Shown: positions 24,901-39,900, counted from the first letter of the stretch. The stretch is 64,000 nt of DNA from Rhineura floridana (GCF_030035675.1 NC_084484.1:183681434-183745433); one strand, 5' to 3'. Notes: generated by a model from the sequence alone, not told the origin. Made by a program: numbers and translations.

Positions 24901-27900
24901 AAAGAAGTACTTCCTTTTGTCTGTCCTGAATCTTCCAGCATTCAGCTTCTTTGAATGTCCACGAGTTCTAGTATTATGAGAAAGGGAGAAGAACTTTTCT
25001 CTATCCACTTTCTCAATGCCATGCATAATTTTATACACTTCTATCATGTCTCCTCTGACCCGCCTTTTCTCTAAACTAAAAAGCCCCAAATGCTGCAACC
25101 TTTCCTCGTAAGGGAGTTGCTCCATCCCCTTGATGCAGACAAACCGGAACAGGTTCAGAGGAGGGCAACAAGGATGATCAGAGGACCGGAAACAAAGTCC
25201 TATGAGGAGAGACTGAAGGAACTGGGCATGTTTAGCCCGGAGAAGAGAAGACTGAGGGGAGATATGATAGCACTCTTCAAGTGCTTGAATGGTTGCCACA
25301 CAGAGGAGGGCCGGGATCTCTTCTTGAACTTTCCAGAGTGCAGGACACAGAATAATGGGCTCAAGTTGCAGGAAGCCAGATTTCGACTGGACATCAGGAA
25401 AAACGTCCCAGCTGTTAGAGCCATACGACAATGGAACCAATTACCTAGAGAGGTAGTGGGCTCTCCGACACTGGAGGCATTCAAGAGGCAGCTGGACACC
25501 CATCTGTCGGGAATGCTTTGATTTGGATTCCTGCATTGAGCAGGGGGTTGGATTCGATGGCCTTGTAGGCCCCTTCCAACTCTACTATTCTATGATTCTA
25601 TGATATAAATTTAATAAATAAATTAGTATTAGTAGTAGTAGTAGTGGTACAGAAGGGGAGGGCCCACAACTGTGAGGTAGAGCATGAATCCTTGCATGTG
25701 GACCATGCCTGGTTCAATCCCTGGCATCTCTAGTTAAAAAAAGGAATCTGCGAATGCCCATAAGCCCAGAGCAGACTCTCCTTTTCAGACATCCCCCTAA
25801 GCCATGGATGGTGGGGGTGGAGGGTGGGGTGCGGAGCCAGGGCCAGCTAGCATAGCCCTACTGTTTCCCTCACACAGTGTCAACTCCATAGCCCGAACAG
25901 AGCTATTGGCTGCCTGCAAACCATGGTTTACAAATGCACATGCCCTTCCCCCCTGGAAAACCTCTTTCCCCATTTGTCATCTGTAATGCCTGTCATGCAC
26001 ACATCACTTGTGGATGACTCACAAGGTCAAGGGATGATGACTACGACACTCACTGCATGGCGCTCAAGCGCGTGGAAACCCTTGTCGGTGGCACGGGAGT
26101 GGTAACATTTAAATTATCCCTGAAGCTCAGAGTTTTCTAGATCCCGGAGATGTGGCAGGGTGGAAGAGTCCACAGTTGTGTGGCATGTGTATCAATCACT
26201 GTTAAAATAAACCAGCTGAAATGTCTGCCTGCCGCACACCTGTGAAACTCCAGCCCTGCCAAGTAAACTTTTGAAATTTTGGATAAAGCAGCCCTCAAGG
26301 CAGCTGAATTGGGCCTGATCCTATCATCATGTTCAGGCGTTGAGCTGGAGCCTTTGTTCTAAGAATCCACTATGTTAAACATAGATCTCCTCTAGCCAGA
26401 CAACCTGTTTAATTGAGCGTTTGTTCTGATTTGTTTGTTGTGGGGCAGTTATATGACAATGAGCATCCATCCTGCATTCATCCTGGTTTCCTTGCAGGGT
26501 GTTTACATGACTTCCCGTTAATCATTCATTCATCCCACACTTTTCAATGCATTTCCCTGCAACTTTCCAAACCTCAAAAAAGTATATTTTTTTAAAAAAG
26601 TGGGTTCATTGTGCTAGAATGACTGAGCTCTTTAATCGTGCCAACCTACATTCCCAGGATGTGCTTTAATCCCTCCTGCAAACTACTGGCAGTCTGGAGT
26701 CATCCCTAGTTTTATGTGAGCCAGACCCTTGTGATGTGTGTGGGTTTGTGTGTGAGCAGTTACCTCTTGCTTATCCGGTACTCTACCTTCTGCTGCTTTT
26801 CTCCAGAGGCAACCACTGACCTCTGCAACTGGAAGAGAACAGAGAGAGAGAGAGAGATGGCTGATCCACATGGGAGCATTACTTTTTACTAAAGCTCTAT
26901 CTCTCTGTAACATCTGAATCAGGAGAGGCCATGCAAGCCCTGGACCTCTACCTGGAATTGGTGGTGGGCTGGATGAAGGCCAATAAACTGAGTCTGAATC
27001 CTAGCAAGACGGAGGCACTGTGGGTTGGTGGTTCCTGAGTTCAGATAATTGGTCAGTTGCCTGCTTTGGATGGGGTCGTACTCCCTCTGAATGAGCAGGT
27101 CCGTAGTCTGGGGGTGCTCCTGGATCCATCTTTGTCGCTAGAGGCGCAGGTGACCTCAGTGGCTAGGAGTGAATTTTGCAACTTGATTCCCCTCCCCCAT
27201 TATTGTTTTGTACCCTTCAGTACAAATCTCTAGTCAAGTTCAAAACTCTGCAAGATGTCAGAAGTCAAATGTGGTTTAGGAGCAGCCCACACAATGGAAA
27301 TGTGTCTAGCCTAAGACGTCTCCAGACAAGCCACAGTGATGATGACACACCCGGCAGAGATGCTAGTCTCTCTGGAAGCCAAGGCAAATGTGATGGGGAG
27401 AAACAACAGCCAAGTGCCGGCTGGGCTTGTCTGAGGAGAACCACAGAATTGATGCCCCGTCTGTGCAGCCAATCCAGTTAATAATCTCCACGTGGGCCAG
27501 TTTGTGTGGTGGTTACTGAGGAAACTGGCAGGTAGAAGACACATTTTCAGCCAACAGAGGAGATGCAGTGGAGACTCTCCTCTTCCTCCTCTTCCATCCT
27601 AGCTTGAGGTGGTAACCTCTCGGCTCCTGAAGGAGTCTGAATCACCAAAGAGGCATTTCTGCTCTCTCATACATTGAAAGCAGGGCTGGGTCTGCAAACT
27701 AGGGCGCCTTTTTCTGAAGGGGCGTGTTTGCGCATACAATTGAATTTAGAGGGGGAGAAGTTCTCAAGCAAACTTTGTTGCTGTTACGTGCCTTCAAGTC
27801 AATCCTGACTTATGGCGACCCTATGAATAGGGTTTTCATGGTAAGAGGTATTCAGAGGGGGTTTCCCATTGCCTCCCTCTGAGGCTAGTCCTCCCCAGCT

Positions 27901-30900
27901 GGCTAGGGCCTGCTCAGCTTGCCACAGCTGCACAAGCCAGCCCCTGCCTTGTCCGCAACTGCCAGCTGGGGGGCAACTGGGCTCCTTGGGACTCTGCAGC
28001 TTGCCCACGGCTGCACAGGGGGCAGGGCACGTAACCCCTGAGCCACTCACTGTGGGGTGATCTTTAGCTGGCCCTTGACACCCAGGAGATACGAGCGGGG
28101 ATTTGAACTCACAGACTCTGGACTCCCAGCCAGGCTTTCCTCCCCACTGTGCTATACCAGCTGTCAAGCAAACTTACCTGGTCAGAAAGCAATATTAGTG
28201 CTATTCATTGTTCTTACCCATGGAGCAGCGAGTGCCTTGATCTTCTCGGCTTCAGCATCGCTGATAAAGTCATGATAGAGGGCGATGTAAGGTTGCTGAT
28301 GGACAACTTCTCTCTTCAGTGGCTGGAGCATCAAGAGGGGAGCCCCATTTGTCTCGTAGGAGCAGGAGAGGTGGGGCCACTGGTATTGGGATGGCTGAAA
28401 CAGGACCAGATAGGGGGTGATGCAAAGTGTCTGCTTGCAAACCAGCATCCAAGGGGCACTGCTCATTTATGTCTGTTGCACCAAGCTACAGCCACAGACC
28501 TGAACTTACAAGATCTGAACAGGGTGATTTACAACAGTTGCTACTGGAGTTCATAGGGTCGCCATAAGTCGTAATCGACTTGAAGGCACGTAACAATGAC
28601 ACATGCTATGTTAAATGCGCCATTGCATTAATTTTAACTGGTTTTATTTTTAAAGCATAAATGGTCATAGCCATGGCAGATGAGGTTGAGGAGTTTAACT
28701 TTCACCTCTCCCCCCCTCACAATTTTGAAGAAGACAAAACCTCCCCCTGAAGCAGCAGCTTGCATTCGGAGAGAAACTCTCTTAGGCCCTAATGTCAGCT
28801 TTCCTCCTGTGCCAAATAGCAGCTGAGGGGGGTGTTCACAGAGGGCAGCAACCTTATTCTCCTGCCCCCCCCCCATGACAGCAGGCCACCTAAAAGTGAG
28901 CAGTATGATGTTATAGTGCTACATCTCACTCTCATTTTAAAAACAAAAACAAAAAAACCATTAAAGTGTTTTAGGAATAGTGGAAAGATTGTTTGATTAA
29001 AACAAAATAAAAACAGGGTCATAAAATGGCTTCCCCCCCCCCCCACAAAGGTTATAATGAATGTGTACTGAGCTGCAAATGGCCCCACCCGTAGTAGCTA
29101 TGTCCCGCCCACTGGTGTGGATGGAACATAGCGGGATGCAACCATCAAAAAAACACAAGTGCGGAAAGTCCATTGCAATTCCACTTGTAGCTTACAATGG
29201 AAGGGCAATGATTGGGTAGCCCTAGGAGTCACCTGTCTGGCAACAACCAATGGGTTTGATTGTTTTTCTCTAACAGACTAAAGGGGCTTCCAGGTGAGGG
29301 CTTAATATTGCAAATTTATCACTCAAATATTGCAAACAGGTCATCGATAATGTCGTTTTTAATCAATTTTCCTTGGAAAGGGAAAATCCAGATTCAGTGG
29401 GGGCAGGGGAATAGGGCTGGCATTTTGATGCCAGTGACGTTGGGTTGTATCCAACGTAGCGCTAAGTCAGGGTCCCGTCAGTGAAAGGATTACCCATAGC
29501 GCAACAGGACTTTCTCCTGTCCTCCCCCTGCACCCCCCTAAATCCATTCTACAGGTTCCCCCTAACATCCAGAGCAGATTTGGAGAGGACGCAGGGCACG
29601 CATGGGAGGGGGAAGTCCCATTGTGCTAGTGGTCATCTTGGTGCTGATAAGATGCATTTGTAGAATCTGCTCCGTTGTGGGGACCCGAGAGATGGAAAGG
29701 CCTGTCCATTTTGGTTATCTTTTTCTCATTTTTCCAATCTTCAATTCAGTGTTCCACATTTCTGTAGCAATTTGTTATTTTTTTTACATCCTCATGAAAA
29801 CTTTGCAGCATTTTAATACAAATTTCTCCTACTAAACACATTTTTGTAGGCAGGTTCTACTAATGTACACATTTTTGCAAGCAAGTTCTCATCATTTAAT
29901 GCATGTTTGTATGTTATTTTCCGTAATATACTCATTTTTATGCACACTTTCCCCTAATATCTGCATAATTGCAAACACCGCTTAGCTGGAGAACTACAGG
30001 GCAAAATTCGGATAAGTGCGAATTTGATAAATTTGATAAATTCAGCTTTAAATGCAAACTGAATCAAATTTCCACCCTAATTGACACCACAAAAACTTGC
30101 ATGCATGAGGATCACTGATCCTACAATAAACACTCAACTGGAAGTAGCCTAACACAGCTGATACTGCCTTGGAATTTGTCACTGTTTCATGGGGGATGGA
30201 AAGAGGTTGGTTCTGTGACTTGTCTGCATCCCCACCTGAGCCCCTAGAGTCTGGCACAACTTTTCATAAACATCTCTGGTTTCCAGCTGGGTCACGTTTG
30301 GTCTCTGTAAGGCCACCTCTTCCTCACCACCATCAGGATTTGCCATCAGAAGCGTCTTGTACTTGAGGACGTTCCTTGCAAGCCTCTTGTTGCTTGGATC
30401 TAGTCAAGATAACAGGCTGAATGTACACATATTTTTAAAACTTCTCCTGCTCCTCTGACTTTAATACTACTCTAGCATGCAGAAATTAAGTAGGAGAAAC
30501 TGTTCCCTTCAAGTTATCACCCATGCCTGTGCATCAGACTTAATTACTGAAGGCATAGGGGCAGAGTCAGTAAAATGTCATAGAATCATAGAATAGTAGA
30601 GTTGGAAGGGGCCTATAAGGCCATCAAGTCCAACCCCCTGCTCAGTGCAGGAATCCAAATCCAGATCTGCCTCACAAGCTTTGCACCATAGAATCATAGA
30701 ATAGTAGAGTTGGAAGGGGCCTATAAGGCCATTAAGTCCAACCCCCTGCGCAATGCAGGAATCCAAATCAAAGCATTCCCGACAGATGGCTGTCCAGCTG
30801 CCTCTGGAAGGCCTCCAGTGTCGGAGAGCCCACTACCTCTCTAGGTCATTGGTTCCATTGTCGTATGGCTCTAAGTTGGCAACACTATGTTATTTATTTG

Positions 30901-33900
30901 TACAGGTTCACATAGAGTGGTCGTGAATTTTGATAACTGATAAGTATGACATTGAAATAAAGCGGGGAAGAACTTTTTTATTTTTCAAAATCACTTTGTG
31001 TGAACAAAAGAAAATTGCCCTGCCTTGCTCTTGTGTCTTAACTGCAGCTTGGTTCAGCAGCTGAAGCTTTGCATGGCACGGAACTAAACATAATAATAAC
31101 CTGCTAATTGCTGCTTATTGGACTGCTGTTTAAGGGGTAGTTAGAGGATCTGGTTCAAAAGCAGGCGACTCTGGTGGTTTACATATAGTATTTAATAAAT
31201 AAGTTTTTGGGCTGATCCAGCAGTGCTCTCTTTGTGTTCTTATTCTAGGTTAAGTGACTTCAGAATCTCCCCTGAAGAGAGAGTTGATTTTAATGTCCAT
31301 AACTGATGAGTGAAATCATTACTAGGAGATGGGCAAATCTCTTAATTTTTTATTCTCTCCGTTTTTCATTTTCCTATCCTAAATTCAGTTCCCCACATTT
31401 CTGCAGCAATTTGCAAAGTAAATAAATAAATCCTTATAACAATTCATCAGCATATTAGCGCAGTTTTCTCCTAATAAACACATTTTTTGTATGCAATTTT
31501 GCCTAATATATATTTTTGCAAATCAATTTCCCCTAATATAATGAATTTGTAAGTTCCCCCCCTAAAATATTCATTTACATTGCAGACTCTAAAATATGCG
31601 TTTTTCTACACATTGCTTGCCTGGAGAATCGCATTGCAAAATTCGGAGTTTCGAAGGACGGCTGCGTTTTAGTTTGGTATTGTTTCGGAAAGTGTGGATT
31701 TAGTAAGCTCACCTTCAAATGCGAACTGAATCACATCTCTTCCCCATCCCCACTAGGAGACAGCATTACTTTCAGGTTAGGTAACCCAGAATAAATGTGT
31801 GGTTGCTTTTGTTTTGTTTTCAATGGAGAGCGTTCAGATGCAAAAGAGTTGTGAAGGGAATTTCAGCAGGTGACAAACTCACACCTCCTGAAATTCCCTC
31901 TGCTTCTACACAGCTATTAAAGGCACAGGTGCATCTTTCACCTGCCTAATTTTTACTTTCCCACACCTAACCAGAAACCCTTTAGTCCAGGGCAGCAAAT
32001 GCACTGGCTGGTCTGCAGAGCAACAGTTTCCCTGCTAGTTATCCTCTGACAATGATGAGTGGAATTTATTAGGAACACACTTAATCCTTTAAAGCTGAAT
32101 GTTTAGAGAGACACACAACCGCAACATTCTCCAGTCTGGCCAGATCTGGACACATACCATAGTGGAGAAATTCTTGGGAGAGGCTTAAGGCATGAGAAAT
32201 GTTTCCTGCCTTTAAAAAATAAGGGAGGGGGAGAGAGAAAGAGAAGCAAATAGTTAAAATTCTGGAAAAAATAAAGAGATGCTCAAATTGATGTGAAAGC
32301 AACATCCATCCCCCCTTCCCATGCTCAAAAATGTGTTTATTTATTTATTTATTTAATTCCATTTATATAACACCCTTCGACAAGAGACCCCAGGGTGGTT
32401 TACAACACAGAACGGAAGAAACAATATATATCAATACTTAATGTAATATCTATACAATATAAATAATTAAAGCAGTTATAATGAGAAATTCTCAGTAAAA
32501 TACAAAGTCTCACAACAGAAGTTATTACCTACTTATCTCAGGTTCACCTGCTAAATGTCATTCATATATAACAGCAACAATCTAAGATATAATTAAGGGT
32601 GGGGGAATTAAAAGTCTATCACTATTTAAATTAGTGACCACTCTGTTAAATCAGTTACTCACACTTCCAAAGAACTCACAACTGTGCATATTGGCCACTG
32701 TCGTGTCAGATAGTATTTTGGGCTGCTTGGATTCCATATTCTTAGATGCAAGAGGCCTTTAGCCCTGGGAGGTGGGGGTGGGAGAAGAGAAGAGGATGAT
32801 GACCAGCTTCTGTTGGTGGGCCATTCTGACAGGTGCCCACCTCTCAAAAATGTATGAAAGCTCTGCAAGCAAATCCTGTTGCTGTGCAGGTGTGTGTGCG
32901 TGTATGTGTGACTCTTTTTAATCAGCAATTGAGGGGTGCACTCTACACATGCTCAACTGAATGTTCTAGCTGAAACTCAGACTCAAGGAGGGAAAGATGA
33001 AGGTTTGTGTGGGTTCATAGGAAGATAGGAAGCAACCTCATACTGTGTCAGACTCTTGATCGGTCTAGCTCAGAATGGTCTACACTGACTGGCAGAGGTT
33101 CACCAAGGTTTCAGACAGGTGAACTTTTCCAGCCCTACCTGGGGATGCCATTGGGGACTGAACGTGCCATTCAGCTATTGTCCTTTCCCTAAAAGTGTCC
33201 TTTCCCTACACTGAATGGCAGCAGGGGTCTCCTCCAGTCTTACCTGGAGATGTTGGGGATTGAACCTGGGCCCTTCTTCCAAAGCCAGCTGGCGATTTTG
33301 TAAGAAGAAGACAAAGCAGGACTTTAGTCTTCTAGGGGCAAGGCAGGATGGATGGGCAGGGATAATAGGAGGAGCGATGCAGGCAGGATGAGGAAGTGTG
33401 GCATGGATTGAACTTGGACCCAAGAATTCGGTTCAGTGTACATGGCATCTGTCTCTGATTCTTAGGGGAAGGGCTGTGGCTCAGACAGAGAGTGTCTGCT
33501 TGGCATGAGGAAAGTTCAGTCCCTGGTAACCCCTGGGAGGGTTTGGAAAGACCCCCATATAGGGATGGGATCTGTTGGACAGTGCCACTTCAAAAGCATT
33601 CCATCAATGTAACAGGCCGGTATCGATTCAAGTTAGTCCTTTCTCCACTAGCTGCGGCTTTTACCAATCTGTTTTTCCCTCTCCTCAAAAATAATGATAT
33701 TAATGTTGATATTTTTAAAGGAAATATTGATAGCTTTAAAGGAAATGTAAATAAAATTATAATTCTTAATATCATGTTTTAGAGGCAGATTTTTTAAAAA
33801 AGTTTTCAAAAATAGCCACGGAAAATTTGCTATAAATCCATTCTGCAACGACAGAGAAAAAGCAAATTAGTGGGAAATTTGGTCCCAAATCTGAATTGGC

Positions 33901-36900
33901 GGTATTCTTGCAGATCCCTACCCTCCCAGCTGAAACCCTGGACAGCTGCTGCCATTCAGTGTAGAAAATACTGTGCTAGATAGCCTGACTCGGTCAACGG
34001 CAGCTCCCATGTGCCAGTCTGGCTTACCTTGAAATAAGAAAAGGCCAGGTGGTCCAGAGCATCTTCGAGGCTCCCCTCATCCTCTGCATTCCAGCTCCCA
34101 TAGGAAACCCGGAAGAGGCTGGCAGCTTCTTCCAGCCACAGAATGGAGTGGTAGTAATCCTCCATGTCATAGGCAACCTGGAAGAAACTGGAAGCCGTAA
34201 GACTTCTGGCAAGGACCACTAGTGATGGGAAGATCTGTCCATTTTGGTTCTCTCACTTTCTCACCTTCCTAATGTTAAATTCAGTTCTCAACATTCCTAC
34301 AGCGATCTGCAAATTTTTTTTACAAAAAATTCCTCATGAAAATTCTCTACTATTTTAACACGAATTCCTTCAAATAAACACATTTTTGTAGGCAATTTTG
34401 ACAAAGGGACACATTTGTAAGCTATTTCTCATCACACCATGCCTTTCTGCATGTTATTTTCACTCATGTATCCATTTTTATGCACACTTTCCCCTAATAT
34501 ATGCATTTTATAAATATTGTTTAATTAGCAAGCTGCATCCTAAAATGGTAATAAATGCGGAGTTTGAAGGACGGCTGTATTTCAGTTCTCATATTGTTTT
34601 GGAAAGTGCGAATTTGATAAATTCTGCTTGAAATACAAACTGAATTGAAATTCTCACCCATCCCTAAAGACCATACAGGAGGCGGCGAGAACAGAAGGAA
34701 GGAGGAGGTCTTGCTGCTGGGAAACATGCCTATGCTGCCTGGTGTCGCCCTGGGGCATTGTGGGGAATTTGCTGCTCCGAGAGCCAGGTAAGCCTGCTGT
34801 GATTCATGAACAGAGGAGCTTGAGGACCCATGGCTCAGGAGGGCCCCCTAAAACCTGGAGAGACTATGGGTGCTTCCCAAAGGGGGTTTATTGTGGAAGG
34901 AAGGTGTCTGCACACGACGTTGGTGGTTTCAAAATGCCAGCTCCTCCACCCATCTGATCCGGATTCACCTTTTCAATGTGGGGAAAACGATTCCTTGTTA
35001 GCAACCTGCTTATGATATCCGAAAGCCTCATCAGCAATATTATGCTCCTATTCCGGAAGCACCTTGTTGTTTTAATTGATTGATTGATTTTATATCCCAC
35101 CCTTCCTTCTAAAAAGAGCCCAGGGTAGCAAACACACAAGTGACAATAAAACATGTTAACACATCATAAAAACAATTCCAGCACAGATGCAGACAGGGAA
35201 AGGTCTCTACTTAAAAGGCTTGTTGAAGGGGAAGGTCTTCAGCAGGTGCCAAAGAGGCAACAGAGACAGTGCCCGCCCATCTAATGTTGAAGGGGAGGTA
35301 ATCCCCAATCTTCTTGTTGTTATGCGATATGCAGTGTTAGTCAGAACCAGGAGTGTACATATCTTTTAAAGATGTTTTTAAAGTTTTTTTTAATATGTTT
35401 TTAAAGATGTTTTTGTTTTAATCTATTTTAAAGTCTGTTTTTATGATGTTTTAGAGTGTTTTTGTTTGCCGCCCTGGTCTGCTACTGTGAGGAAGAGCAG
35501 GATATAAATTTAACAATAAATAAATAAATACTTGTCTTATCAAAAATACTATTAACACACTATAAGAAGAGGGCTGTAGCTCAGTGACAGAGAATTTGCT
35601 TTGCATGCATAATGTCCCAGGTTCAGTCCCCTGCATCTCCAAGTTCAATTGCAAAAGAAGACTCATAAGAACATAAGAAGAGCCTGCTGGATCAGGCCAG
35701 TGGCCCATCTAATCCAGCATCCTGTTCTCACAGTGGCCAACCAGGTGCCTGGGGGAAGCCCGCAAGCAGGACCCGAGTGCAAGAACACTCTCCCCTCCTG
35801 AGGCTTCCGGCAACTGGTTTTCAGAGCATGCTGCCTCTGACTAGGGTGGCAGAGCACAGCCATCACGGCTAGTAGCCATTGATAGCCCTGTCCTCCATGA
35901 ATTTGTCTAATCTTCTTTTAAAGCCATCCAAGCTGGTGGCCATGACTGCATCTTGTGGGAGCAAATTCCATAGTTTAACTATGCGCTGAGTAAAGAAGTA
36001 CTTCCTTTTGTCTGTCCTGAATCTTCCAACATTCAGCTTCTTTGAATGTCCACGAGTTCTAGTATTATGAGAGAGGGAGAAGAACTTTTCTCTATCCACT
36101 TTCTCAATGCCATGCATAATTTTATACACTTCTATCATGTCTCCTCTGACCCGCCTTTTCTCTAAACTAAAAAGCCCCAAATGCTGCAACCTTTCCTCGT
36201 AAGGGAGTCGCTCCATCCCCTTGATCCTTCTGGTTGCCCTCTTCTGAACCTTTTCCAACTCTAGAATATCCTTTTTGAGATGAGGCGACCAGAACTGAAA
36301 CCTTGGAGAGATGCTGCCAGTCAGTGTGGGCAATAATAATAATAATAATAATAATAATATAAGAGTTAACGGTGTGACCAGATTCTGACTTGGAATAAGG
36401 CAACTTCCTGTGTTCCTCTGGATCAGCCATGGGGAATCATCCTCAACCCAACGCATTCCCTGCTAGGTAACCTTCTTAGGGCCACGTGCCAATGGGTGGA
36501 GCCAGAAGCAAACTGGGCGGGGCAACAGATGTAAATTTTACCTTTGTACAATTAGGCTAATTTCTACACACACTCACACAACCCCCCCCCTTCCAGTCAG
36601 GCAAAAGGCATGATCAGAGCTCGAGGACATATTCCAGCCACACAGAAACACTCTAGGAGGGTGTGAACAGGGCCAGTGAGGGGTGTGAACAGGGCCCAGG
36701 GAGAGTCCTGAGGGCCACACACAGAGGTGTGGAGGGCCACATTTGGGGGGCCCAGTCCTGAGGGTCCTTGCCCCTGAGCCATGTCGATTCCACGATGGGA
36801 AAAAACACATAAACAAAAGAGAACAAATAATACACAGTAACAATACCGATAAGATTTGTTATTATTATTTCCATTTATAGACCGCTTACTATCTAAAGCA

Positions 36901-39900
36901 TCTCAAAGGTAGATTACACAAGGTACAATAAAAAAACATATCAAATTAATTTACAAAGCAAAATTTTTAAAATATGTTTTTAAAGTGTTTTTTTTAATGT
37001 TTTTAAAGTTGTTTTGTTTTAATGTATTTTAATGTCTTTTTATGATGTTTTAAAGTGTTTTTAGTGTTTCTGTTTGCTGCTGCCTGGGCTCCTGCTGGAA
37101 GGAAGGGCGGGGTATAAATAAAAATAAGAAATAAATAAAATACCCATATCCATAAACATATCCATAAACACAGTATAAAAGTCAGCTATGTCAACAGGTA
37201 AAAGGAGCGGATGAAACAAGGCGGCCAACTTAAAACCAGTGGAGTGATTTCTCACTTCAGAAGCCTGGGAAGGCAGCCTGGATCAGCGTGGGAGAAAGCA
37301 GGAGTGCCAGGCAGCCCGTCTGTCTCATGCTGGGCCAGCCGCTCTGCTCCCTTCACCCCAAGACTCTGCCCAGGCCTGGCAGCCCCTGGGTCCAGCGCCG
37401 GGTTGCCTGCTTGTAATTTGGCCTGGGGCAAGACGCGAGCGATGCGTGCCCAACTGCCCCATGCCAACACTGGTTCTCCTCCAGCCCAGCCGCCTTGCCA
37501 GCCTGTATGCGTCCACTCACCTTGCCAATGTGGAAGCAGTCGTCAGCAGACAGAGAGAAATCCTGGCTGGGCTTGTAGATCTCAGGGAGGGGAATGTTGC
37601 TAATCCGCTGGAACTTCCCTTTGGCCAGCCCCTTAACGCTCAGAGAATAGACATCCTGCAGGCGCATGACTGCCTGGGCAGCCCCCTCCAGGTCCTCAAA
37701 GATAGGCAGGTTCTCTTCCAGTCTCTGGTAGCCATTCTTCAGTGCTGAAATGCCAGGGAGAACAGTAGGCACCTGAGCTAGGTACAGGGGTGTAGTCGTG
37801 GGGGATCACAAGGGATCTTAGACCCTTTACTTTTTTGGGAGCAGGGTCCCTGTGTCTCCAGCATCCTATGAATTAATTAGCATGAAAGGGGAGTGTGTTA
37901 CCCACTGAGAAGAGTCTTCTAACATGCTTGCTTGTCCTTTCCTGCTAATTGGAGCCAACTAGAGAGAAAGGAGGTGAGTCATAGAATAGTAGAGTTCGAA
38001 GGGGCTTATAAGGCCATCAAGTCCAACCCCCTGCTCAGTGCAGGAATCCAAATCAAGTCAAACACTGAGAAGGGTCTTCTTAGGGCTAACACTCTCCTCT
38101 CTCATGCTTGTTGGTTCCTAGACATTAACAAGGATCTCATTTTCAACCCTGCAGCAAAAAAAGTGGGAAGGCAGCATGGCTGTGACGAACGTGAAGGGAC
38201 CCTGCACTTCTGAATCTGCCACTACACTACTGCCTAGGTAAGAGCCCCAGCAACAAGAAATGCTCACGCCTTTGCTCTCCAGTATTCTGTATTTTGTTAT
38301 ATATGGGCATTGATTTGCAATTGTACGTAGAAGTCTAGTAGTGAGCTTATGCTGGGTTTATAAAACGTGTATTAAATTTTGTTCTGCTTTTATTTTGTGC
38401 ATCGTATGCGTACCTTATACCAAGTCAGACCATTGGTCTATCTAGTTCACTGTTGCCTACACTGGTTGGCAGCAGACAGAGTACTTAGGAACACAGGAAG
38501 TTGCCTTATACCGCGTCAGACCATTGCTCTGCTTAGCTTAGTATTGCCTACACTGGTTGGCAGCGGCTCTCCAGGATTTCAGGCAGGGGGTCTCTGCCAG
38601 GCCTACCTGGAGATGCTGCCCAGGGTTGAACTTCTGCATGCAAAACAGATGCTCTACCCACTGAGCTATGGCGCGTCTCTGACCTAGCATGGCACTTCTG
38701 AGGCCATGCCCTACAGTGCCACATGTGCTGTCCTTGCACCCAACGTACCTTGGCTGTTGTCGCTGGCTTCTGAGCTGTACACCACGTTCAGCCAATCAGA
38801 CTGCAATCTCTTGATGAGTGTGTAGGCCAATAAAGGGTTAACCAGAGTGCTGCCCACACTTTGATGTACGGCCTGGATCTTCCTGTAGAATCTGGGGGGG
38901 GGGGGAAGAGAGAGACAGACAAAGACATGAAGAATGATACTCGTCATCATTAATGAGCTGCTAACAGCTCTGACTCCTGGGTGGAAGGCAGCCTCCGCCA
39001 ACCTGGTGCCCTCTAGATGCTTTGACGCATAACTGGCGAGCTGATGGTTCAGCCCTCCTGGGGTCTGACTTTGCCAGAGTGTTCCTTGCACGGAATGCAC
39101 CGGCAAAGCATCCCCCTGCAGCGAGCAGGATTGAACCCTCCACTCATCAGCTGGTGAATGGAGGGTTCGATCCTGCTGGGTGCTGCAAACAGACCACTTC
39201 CCCCCACCCCATGGGTCAACTTTCACGGGTGGGTGGGACTGAGGCAGCAATCCTAAGCTACTGGGGAGGCCAGGGAAGGGGATGTTGGGTCCTCTGCACC
39301 TCCCTCCATCCCCCATGGTGGAGAGGAAGGTCTGCGTCCAAAAGTCTCCTCATTGCGGTGGTAGGGAGTTCCACTACCATCCCTGGTCTGGTCTGCTGGA
39401 GATCCTCTATCAGCTGGAAATGGAGGCCGTTGGGGGGAAATTGGGAGGCCGTAGACTTCAAATTGTAATACAGTAAAATATAATATAAGCAATAAAAGAA
39501 GCAATTAAAATACAACTGAATGAAAACCAATGTGAATATTCAATGCTGACATGCTGCAGACCAGCTAAATGAAGCTCATGGATCACAGGTGGTCCACGGA
39601 CCACAATTTGGGAAGTCTATGTCCTTGAATATGTTTTTACTTATGAAAGCCATCTTCTTTATGACTGCATTTTCTTAGTGTGTGTGTGTGGGACTTGTGC
39701 TTACTTTCCCTTTAAAAAACAGTTTGCGTTTCGCATTATACGTTGCACAGCCAATATCTACAAAAAGAAGCATGAATATTTGCCAAAACTGTGCTTCAAA
39801 TTGCAATGCCCACTTGCCAAGTTCCCAATCCAGAAATGCAAGTTTCATGGAGGATTTATTTTCTCCACACCCATCCATGGAAAAACGCATAGCAAAATCC

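Noticed and set aside
37211-37603. A 130-codon plus-strand frame
   Set aside because: Antisense to P4HA3 exon 3 and its flank; no independent similarity.
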